From: Hordeum vulgare subsp. vulgare | Taxonomy: Eukaryota; Streptophyta; Magnoliopsida; Poales; Poaceae | NCBI RefSeq assembly: GCF_904849725.1 | Contig: NC_058520.1 | Span: forward strand, 536,600,083 to 536,664,082 | Direction: 5' to 3' | DNA length: 64,000 bases | In this document: in pieces, positions 57,556 to 64,000 of the stretch | How positions within the stretch are numbered: the first letter of the stretch is position 1 | How the letters are laid out: each line of letters begins with the position of its first letter | The notes under the pieces: model-generated | What the model saw: only the letters and a program-made list of their open reading frames with translations | Told to the model about the DNA's origin: nothing | Databases searched by the model: none | Position numbers and translations under genes: made by a program

Positions 57556-59856
57556 TCAAAGGATGACGTAGGGAGTCCTCACGCGGTATTTGCCGCTCGC
57601 GTCGGTCCACACCACGGCCCCGTAGGCGGCCTTGCCCCCGGGAGCAGGCGCGGTGAGCTTGATGTCCACCTCGAACGAGACCTTGTGCCCTGCGCCACTG
57701 AATTCCAGCGTCGCCGGCGTCACGGCCACGGCCACGTTGCTCGGCGAGACCCACGAGGCGTGGTACGTCGCCGGACCCGCTCCGACGCTGGTCACCGTCC
57801 TGCTGAACCGCGTCTCCCCGCCGGTGGCGTTGAAGCCGAAGGCCGCCACGAACGACGGGTAGTTCACGTCGTTGGACGAGTAGGAGCAGTTGTACGCCGT
57901 CGACGACCTCGTGATCGCCGCGATCTGGGCATTGGTGTAGTTCGTGGAGCAGAGCAGCTCGACGAAGTCCTTCGGCCCGGCGTCGTACACCAGCCCCGGG
58001 TCCATGGCCGAGTTGGGGCTGACCTGCCCGGAACCCATGGCCAGCGGGCTTGCCGCGGTGCCGTTGTCGTCGTTGCCGTCGAAGCCGGCGCCGGCGCCAG
58101 CGTCGGTGATCGGGTGGAACGTGTTGTCGTCGGTGGTCGCGGTGGTCATCATCGCCGACTTGATCATGGCGGGGCTCCAGTCCGGGTGCGCCGCCCGCAA
58201 TAATGCCGCCACGCCGCTGGCGTGCGGGCACGCCATGGACGTCCCGGATGCGACGAGGAAGTCGCTGGCCAGCGAGGTCTGGCCGATCAGCCCTAATGGA
58301 GATACGGGCGCCCACGACGCGAGTATGCTGTCCCCCGGCGCTAGTATGTCCGGCTTGAGCACGCCGGGGTAGCTCTTAGACGGGCCTCGAGAAGAGTAGG
58401 CGGCGACCACCGGCGCAGGCCGCGTGCCGAGGATCGTCTGCTGGAACCTCATTGTCGCCGTTGGGTTCATGGTGGAGTTAATGTAGCTCAGCAGCGCTGG
58501 TGCATCTTTCGAGCGGATGAAAATGGCTGGGAGTGGCATGGTGTCATCATAAGTCAGCACGTCCCTGATGAAGATGGCACCGGCGACGCCGGCCTCGTTC
58601 GCGGTGTTCAGCTGCTCAGTGACACTCCCGATGTCACGACACACGACTATGCTCGTCGTTGCGTTTGCCATTGACACCGACGAGTTGCACGCCGAGATGG
58701 TGTCGTCGTACACCAGCTTCGTGCCCACCACCCAAGCGTTCGCCGGATACATCGTGAAGCCTGTTATGGTGGTTAGCGTGGTGTTGCCATAGGACACGGT
58801 GCCAGAGAACATTGTCCGGTCCACCGTGCCAGCCGCGACGGTGAGCAGCCACGGGATGCCATTGTGCAACGTGCCGGGGCGTGGGCCGGCGTTGCCCGCT
58901 GAAGCCGACACGAGGATGCCGTGCTCCATGGCGGCGAACGCAGCTATGGCCACGGGGTCCTCGTAGAGCGGCACGCCGTCGAAGCCCATGGAGATGGAGA
59001 TGACGTCGACACCGTCCGCAATGGCCGCGTCCATGCCGGCTAGCACGTCAGACGCATACCGGCCCTCGTCCCAGATGACCTTGTACATGGCAACATGAGC
59101 ACGCGGGGCGACTCCACGGGCTGTGCCGAGCCCGTACCCGAAGAAGGACGCGCAGGGCACGGGGCTGCCCCCGGCCGTCGACGACGTGTGCGTGCCGTGG
59201 CCTATGGTGTCGCGCGTGGAGTTCATGCTGATCTTGATGCCGGGGTTCGCGGCGACCAAACCCCGGTTGAAGTAGCGCGCTCCGATGAGCTTCCGGTTGC
59301 ACAGGGAAGCAGGGAACGCCACGCCCGGCTCGCACATGCCGCGCCACCTGGACGGCACGGGGGCCATGCCGGCGTCATCGAAGCTCGCGCTCTCCGGCCA
59401 CACTCCGGTGTCGATCATGCCGATAATGACGCCCTCGCCGAGCTTGGCTGCCGGCCACAGCCCACCGAACGGGCTGAGGCGGAGGAACTCCGTGGAGTGG
59501 GTGGTGTCGTGAGTGACGTCGGAGCGGCGGTCCGGGTAGGCCGAGACGAAACCCGGCGCGCGGCTCAGCTCGTGGAGCTCGGGGGCCGAGAGGGTGGCCG
59601 CGAAGCCGTGGAGCGCCTCGTCGTAGGTGTAGACGAGCCGCGGCTGGTCGCCGCTGGCAGCTCCCGGTGAGTCGGCTGCTGCTGCTAGAGACGCCAGCAC
59701 GGCGGAGTACCACTCACGGTGGTCGCAGTGCTGCGTCGGCATGGCGGACTTGTCCATGTGGACGATGTACGACGTCCTGTCGGCTACCACCGGAGCTGGC
59801 AAGAGAGAGCAGAGGAGAAGCCATGAGCTACTCGCTAGAAGTAGAAGCGATGCCAT
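57556..59856 (-). CDS. Subtilisin-like serine protease (plant SBT), intronless and intact
   Basis: The 766-residue frame is a complete plant subtilase, an endopeptidase secreted to the cell wall. A signal peptide (about residues 1-25) is followed by the I9 propeptide (about 28-110). The catalytic domain has Asp149 in [11 protein letters not shown], His220 in [12 protein letters not shown], the oxyanion Asn322 in SASAGNAGP and Ser540 in [13 protein letters not shown] protease-associated domain is inserted at about 350-470, and a fibronectin-like C-terminal domain spans about 660-766. Several NxS/T sites fit secretion. The length is usual for the family. The ATG at 59856 is chosen because the signal peptide starts there. 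Substrate and subfamily (perhaps SBT1) are not determined. The MULE ends about 100 bp past the stop. Confidence 0.95.
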   Translation of the reverse strand: MASLLLLASSSWLLLCSLLPAPVVADRTSYIVHMDKSAMPTQHCDHREWYSAVLASLAAAADSPGAASGDQPRLVYTYDEALHGFAATLSAPELHELSRAPGFVSAYPDRRSDVTHDTTHSTEFLRLSPFGGLWPAAKLGEGVIIGMIDTGVWPESASFDDAGMAPVPSRWRGMCEPGVAFPASLCNRKLIGARYFNRGLVAANPGIKISMNSTRDTIGHGTHTSSTAGGSPVPCASFFGYGLGTARGVAPRAHVAMYKVIWDEGRYASDVLAGMDAAIADGVDVISISMGFDGVPLYEDPVAIAAFAAMEHGILVSASAGNAGPRPGTLHNGIPWLLTVAAGTVDRTMFSGTVSYGNTTLTTITGFTMYPANAWVVGTKLVYDDTISACNSSVSMANATTSIVVCRDIGSVTEQLNTANEAGVAGAIFIRDVLTYDDTMPLPAIFIRSKDAPALLSYINSTMNPTATMRFQQTILGTRPAPVVAAYSSRGPSKSYPGVLKPDILAPGDSILASWAPVSPLGLIGQTSLASDFLVASGTSMACPHASGVAALLRAAHPDWSPAMIKSAMMTTATTDDNTFHPITDAGAGAGFDGNDDNGTAASPLAMGSGQVSPNSAMDPGLVYDAGPKDFVELLCSTNYTNAQIAAITRSSTAYNCSYSSNDVNYPSFVAAFGFNATGGETRFSRTVTSVGAGPATYHASWVSPSNVAVAVTPATLEFSGAGHKVSFEVDIKLTAPAPGGKAAYGAVVWTDASGKYRVRTPYVIL

Positions 59857-59901
59857 GTTGAGGATCGAATAGTTCGTAACTTCTTAGCACGGGTGTGTCC
59901 A

Positions 59902-59908
59902 TTTTATA
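59902..59908 (-). promoter_or_regulatory. TATA box of the subtilase gene
   Basis: On the - strand the sequence is TATAAAA, 46 bp before the start codon. That is a short but plausible distance for a gene with a brief 5' leader. Confidence 0.55.
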
Positions 59909-60119
59909 CGTGGCGGTGCAATGCATTCTTCGGAATCGACGCACGAAGTACATGCTTGTCCTTCTTCCATTGTTTTGTACGAGGGTACATATCGAAGGCA
60001 TCGTTTTCTCTCGTCCTAAAACCATCGACGGCAACGGTAGTCGGCCGTGTCGCAGGAGGAACCGAGGTCACATAATCCCAAAAAATAAACGGATTTGCTA
60101 ATTCATATCTATCTAGACG

Positions 60120-61590
60120 TTTTAAAGCAACTCCAACGCGACGACCTAAACGTAGGACGTTTTTGTTTGTTTGGATCGGTCCGGCGGACACCAACATCCG
60201 TTTTCGTGTTTGGGTCGACGCATGCGCCCAACGTTGACCCGATCCATTTTACGACGCGTGAAAAAAAACAAATATTTTCGAAAATAAAAAAAATATTGAT
60301 TGAACATTACGTACAAAGACGGTGAGAGTCCACGCGTTTTCATTATATTAATTAAACATTAAAAACTAATCTACGAGACAGCGCGCCGTCCTAGATGTCC
60401 TCATTGTCGACGTAGGGTTGTGCCGCCGCTGCCTGTGCCTTCATCGTCTGTCCCGCCTGCTCGGACTGTGCTGGTGGCGGCGGCAGCGCAGCACGGACGC
60501 GTTCCTCCTCCTCCTTCTCTAGTCGTTCCTCCTCCGCTTCCCGCTCCTGTCGTTCCTCCTCCGCTTCCCGCTCCTGTCGGCGCTTCAGCTCCATCTGCAC
60601 TGGTCGTCGGCGCGCTCGATTGCTGGAGGTAGGCGACCTCCTGCTGCGATGTCGCATCCAACCAGATGGGGCGGCGCGGTGACCCACTCGTGGAGACAGC
60701 CGGTCCATTGGTAGACCTCCGGCTGCGGCTCCGTGGGCTGGGGCTCGGTCTTTGGCGGAGGGGGCACGATGCACTCGACGGCAGCGGACAGCACGATGGC
60801 CTCCACGAGCTGCGTCTCGTATGCCGCGTTCTCCTTCTCAGCCTTGCGACGCTCTTCCTCCTGGTCCTCGTCGCGAACGACGGGCGGGGCGGCGAAGGGC
60901 ACGACTGCACGTCGCGCACGCGCGCGGGCACTGCTCCTCGTGCTCGAGCGCAAATCATACCTCCGAGTCACGTGAGTTGCTGCTGCCGCAAGTGACTCAC
61001 CTCCTCCGCGTGCCCCCGCGCCGACCACGACACAGCCGACACCGGGATCCTCTTCAGATCCAAATGCCAGTCGTGCGGGAGGGTCACGTCCGGGTTACGA
61101 CAGCGGGATGCGGTGCTCCCAGTGCCACTCTCCTTGATGCACCGGGACGCTGATCCGCTGGCGAGGCCGGCGGGGAGACGCTAGTGGGGGGAGCGCGCAG
61201 GGATGGACGACGGGGGACTTGCCCTTGTTCTGGGCGAAGAAGCCGACCATGGGCGATGGTAGGGCTTGGTCACCGATGAGAGAGCAGAGAGGTAGCGAGA
61301 TGGGGACGGGGTTTTGGAAGCAGATGAGGCCGAACCCCACCGCATGCTCGAATTAAAAAAAAAAGATCGCGGTCGCTGACACATGGGCCCGTGAAAGGCG
61401 GGCGTCATTAATTAAGTTGACCACGGGTAGTTGGACGGCCGCCGGGTGTGAATGGAGCGGACACCGAAAGGGCGCATGCGTCTGCGCCGACGGAATTCAA
61501 CCCCAAATTTGGGCTGAAAATGGATCGACGTGGACGCAAAGCGAACACGTTTTGATAATGAATCCGCACGTTGGACCATCGTTTTCCTCA
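60120..61590 (-). mobile_element. Probable non-autonomous DNA transposon carrying a decayed frame
   Basis: The left edge (aactccaacgcgacgacc, about 60129) and right edge (gcacgttggaccatcg, about 61568) look like decayed inverted ends, and the flanks are rich in cggac/gtccg words. From memory, Triticeae genomes contain many such units around a related reading frame. I could not find a target duplication, so the limits are approximate. Confidence 0.4.
60391..61250 (-). pseudogene. Decayed repeat-associated reading frame, function unknown
   Basis: Read on the - strand, it starts MVGFFAQNKGKSPVV (61250) and goes on with ISVPVHQGEWHWEHRIPLS, where a stop follows. Coding-like sequence continues in other frames: VVRDEDQEEERRKAEKEN (about 60870), EPQPEVYQWTGCLHEWVTAP (about 60700) and a coiled-coil-like QEREAEEERLEKEEEERV stretch (about 60540) to the stop near 60391. 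At least two frame changes and one stop break it. I recognise the pattern as a multi-copy Triticeae repeat protein but know no function for it. Confidence 0.5.
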
Positions 61591-61679
61591 GATTGCAACA
61601 AAGTGAGCTTAATCCCTAAAGGATAGCCCATAACTAGGAAACTCCTACCCGTCGCTCATTGCGGTAGGAAAGAGCTGCA

Positions 61680-62390
61680 GCGCACATGGAAGCGCGAACA
61701 ATTTTGATAGTAAATTATAAAACTCTGATCAATTTTGAGAAATTGCGAACAAATTTTTAGAGGAAAATATTTTTTGAATCCCGAGAACAAAATTTTGAAA
61801 AATAAAACAAGTTTGGAAAACCTGAACTAATTCGAAAGCGCGAACAAATTTTTAAAATACTCACATATTTTGAATTCTGAGAACAAATTTTAAAATCGAG
61901 AATAATTTTGAAAAATCCTAAACAAATTTGGAAGCGCGGACAATTTTTTATAGCCCAAACATTTTTTGAATCTTTAGAACAAAATTTTGAAAACCCCAAA
62001 CAAATTTGGAAGCGTGAACAATTTTGAACATTTTTTAAAACAATGAAAAAAATTTGGAAGCGTGAACAATTTTTTAAAGTATGAACATTTTTGTAATCTT
62101 GAAAACAGATTTTTAAACCAAGAACAATTTTGAAAAATCATAACAAATCTTGAAGGCCAAACAATTTTTTTGAACATGTTTAAATGAAAAACAAAATTTT
62201 AAACTGAGAAATTTTTACGAACATTTTTGAAATTGTAAGAACATTTTTTGAAAATCCAAAACATTTTTTGAAAAACCCAGAATTTTTTTTAGAAAATAAA
62301 AACATTTTGCGAATTTGAGCACCAATTTTTGACAGAAGATTTTTTGTATTTATGAATGAAGTTTGGAAAACGATAAAGTTTTGTAATTTG
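61680..62390. repeat. AT-rich degenerate repeat upstream of POLA1
   Basis: Diverged copies of ggaagcgcgaacaatttt recur at about 61690, 61836, 61931, 62010, 62056 and 62150. Words such as gaacattttttgaa and ccgagaacaaaattttgaaa lie between them, and the spacing is irregular. The style resembles 32541-33480. No gene is present. Confidence 0.6.
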
Positions 62391-62528
62391 AAACATTTGC
62401 CACCCTGTATGCGTTTGCCCGACTATTTGCCCAAAGAGCGGCAAATATGTTTGCCACAAAGAGCGGCAAATAGGGTATTCCGGTGATAGCTGTAGCAAGC
62501 CCAGAACGCCGAGTGTCTTTTTAGGAAA

Positions 62529-62534
62529 GGCCCA
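62529..62534 (-). promoter_or_regulatory. Site II-type motif in the POLA1 promoter
   Basis: GGCCCA on the + strand reads TGGGCC on the - strand. This matches the site II element (TGGGCY) bound by TCP factors in promoters of plant proliferation genes. Confidence 0.5.
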
Positions 62535-62575
62535 GTTACGCGTGGATGTGCTGCTTCTTCTCCAACCGATCTGAA

Positions 62576-62583
62576 AAACCCTA
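62576..62583 (+). promoter_or_regulatory. Telo-box in the POLA1 promoter
   Basis: AAACCCTA is the plant telo-box, often paired with site II or E2F sites in genes expressed in dividing cells. Confidence 0.55.
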
Positions 62584-62617
62584 GACCCAGCGGCTACCGC
62601 TCCCCCGAAAACTCTGC

Positions 62618-62625
62618 GCGCCAAA
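62618..62625 (-). promoter_or_regulatory. E2F site 1 in the POLA1 promoter
   Basis: GCGCCAAA on the + strand is TTTGGCGC on the - strand, an exact match to the E2F consensus TTTSSCGC. It lies about 144 bp before the ATG. Confidence 0.7.
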
Positions 62626-62637
62626 TGCTCGAACACC

Positions 62638-62648
62638 TTCCCGCCAAA
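62638..62648 (-). promoter_or_regulatory. E2F site 2 in the POLA1 promoter
   Basis: TTCCCGCCAAA on the + strand reads TTTGGCGGGAA on the - strand, a classical E2F-type site. It is 12 bp from site 1. Confidence 0.7.
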
Positions 62649-62768
62649 GCCACACCCGCACATTCGCAATAGATCCACGCTCTCCCCGCCTGCGCGCGAT
62701 TCAGAGAAAGAGCCCGAGGGAGAGATACGAGAGAGAGAGAAAGGGGGAGCAAAAGAGAAGGCGAAGCC

Positions 62769-63917
62769 ATGGACGACGCTCCCGCCGACGCCTCCGGCCG
62801 CCGCACGCGCACCCGGGGCACCGAGGCGGTGGCGCGCTCCGCGGCGCTCGAGCGCCTCCGCGCCATCCGCGGCGGCGGCGCCCGCTCCGCCGCCGCCGTC
62901 CAGGTGCGGATGGAGGACCCGATCTACGACACCGTCGCCGAGGAGGACTACGCCGCCCTCGTCGCCCGCCGCCGCGAGGACGCCGGCGCCTTCATCATCG
63001 ACGACGACGGCCTCGGCTACGTCGACGACGGCCGCGAGGAGGACTGGACCCACCGCGCCCTCCCTTCCTCCTCCGACGAGGGATCTGGCGCCGAGGATGG
63101 CGCCCCCCGCAAGCGGAAGCAGCCGCGCCCTCCCCAGGCGAAGCGTCCGCCCCAGCAGTCTTCTGCCATGGCGTCCCTCTCCGCCGCCGGTGCGATGACG
63201 GGCAAGGACCGCCTCTCCGCCATGTTCACCTCCTCCTTTTTTAAGAAGTCGGGCAGCGACCGCACCAGGGGCTCGTCCCTGGCCGCGGACAGCATCGTGG
63301 ACGACGTCATCGCCGAGTTCGCCCCCGATGAGAAAGATCGCGAGGAGCGCCGTCGTCGCGTTGGCAGGGTCTCTGCCCCGACTCCGCCGCCTGCTCCAGT
63401 TGCCCAAATTAAGGCAATTCAACCAGCCGTACATGCTGAAATGGAGGTTAGATCGGATAATGGGCACGAGGCTGATGGGGTTTCAGACCATGGAAATGAT
63501 ATGGAGGTGGAATTGCAGCCAGAGGTGGAACTGAAGCCTGATGTGGAAATGCAACCCAAATTAGAAGCAGCTCCAGGTTCTAGTGCTGAATTGGTTGATG
63601 AAAATAAGAGCTCGGAGGAACTGAAGCAAGAGGCTAATGGGGAGGTGAAGATAGAGAAGGTGCACCGTTTAAATGCTAAGATTAAGGCAGAGGGCACCAA
63701 GAATGGTGATATGTTGAGTGCAACAGCAGGTTGGATGAAGATATGTGGGGATGGGGAGAATGGAGGAGGCGAGGGAGAGGTGGCTGTTCATGCTACCGCC
63801 GATGTCGATGAAAGCTCGGAGTTTGAGCTGAAGGATGGAGCCCTGCCGTTCTATGTGCTGGATGCATATGAGGAGCCCTTTGGTATCAATTCAGGCACAG
63901 TCTATTTGTTTGGGAAG
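62769..63917 (+). CDS. POLA1: DNA polymerase alpha catalytic subunit, first coding exon (partial gene)
   Basis: This is the start of the replicative polymerase that, with primase, lays down RNA-DNA primers in the nucleus. The ATG at 62769 opens a 383-codon exon. Its N-terminal domain (DNA_pol_alpha_N, about residues 22-93) has RSAALERLRAIRGGG, DPIYDTVAEEDYAALV and FIIDDDGLGYVDDGREEDW. A basic nuclear-localisation-like RKRKQPRPPQAKR lies at about 114-126, and a conserved RLSAMFTSSFFKK at about 148-160. An acidic repeat-like linker (EVELQPEVELKPDVEMQPK) leads to LPFYVLDAYEEPFGINSGTV, the beginning of the exonuclease-like domain. The exon ends at a GT donor (63918) after LFGK. The polymerase domains lie beyond the window. 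Confidence 0.93.
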
Positions 63918-64000
63918 GTAAATGTCATTCCTACTAAGTTTCTATTGAAGTATTCTGGTAAATCATCCTTATAAGAGACATATGTATAGTTGCCGACATC
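63918..64000 (+). other. Start of intron 1 of the POLA1 gene
   Basis: The donor gtaaat follows gggaag, and translation beyond it (VNVIPTKFLLKY) is unlike polymerase alpha. The acceptor is outside the window. Confidence 0.75.

Noticed and set aside
57461..58315. A 284-residue frame on the - strand overlapping the subtilase gene
   Set aside because: It is an out-of-frame shadow of the GC-rich subtilase coding sequence.

Overview
The window looks like nuclear DNA of a Triticeae grass (wheat, barley, Aegilops or a close relative). The evidence is its dense nested LTR retrotransposons: BARE/Angela-type Copia long terminal repeats starting TGTTGGAAATATG, and Athila-clade Gypsy elements whose LTRs start TGATACG and whose primer-binding site is complementary to tRNA-Asp. 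These sit between GC-rich cereal genes with GT-AG introns. Family names are from memory of the sequences; no database was searched.

Region 1 (1-31570) is one stack of nested transposons with no host gene. An Athila-type LTR (G, 688-920 plus 31303-31570) was split by a BARE/Angela Copia element (A, 921-31297, target duplication gtatc). The 3' LTR of A was split by a reverse-oriented, gag-bearing Athila element lacking pol (C, 13693-30271, duplication gggag). C was split by a short Athila derivative (D, 16117-25174), whose right LTR was split by an approximately 5.0-kb putative solo LTR (E, 20118-25126, duplication taata). That makes five levels. Inside A, a second BARE-like LTR (B) and a degenerate Athila with gag-pol (F) are followed by a deletion scar near 12027/12028 that joins the end of F's integrase region to A's reverse transcriptase.

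Region 2 (31571-41128) has about 2 kb of unassigned and AT-rich sequence. It is followed by a full-length Copia element (I, 33552-41123) with 177-bp LTRs, a target duplication gcaac, an unusual GC-rich leader, and a disabled pol.

Region 3 (41129-53950) is a host gene on the + strand coding for a DUF639-family membrane protein. I reconstructed 11 exons (821 codons, every junction in phase). Its 6.2-kb second intron holds a PIF/Harbinger transposase remnant, an RTE-type LINE remnant and a Helitron-like element.

Region 4 (53949-57464) is a Mutator-like element with 181-bp terminal inverted repeats and a near-perfect 9-bp target duplication. It holds a truncated transposase and a G-rich minisatellite, and fills the gap between two convergent genes. 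Region 5 (57556-59910) is an intact, intronless subtilisin-like protease gene on the - strand.

Region 6 (60100-62400) is a decayed repeat-associated reading frame and an AT-rich degenerate repeat. Region 7 (62520-64000) holds the promoter and first coding exon of the DNA polymerase alpha catalytic subunit on the + strand, with E2F sites, a telo-box and a site II motif typical of plant S-phase genes. The three host genes are functionally unrelated and each has its own promoter.
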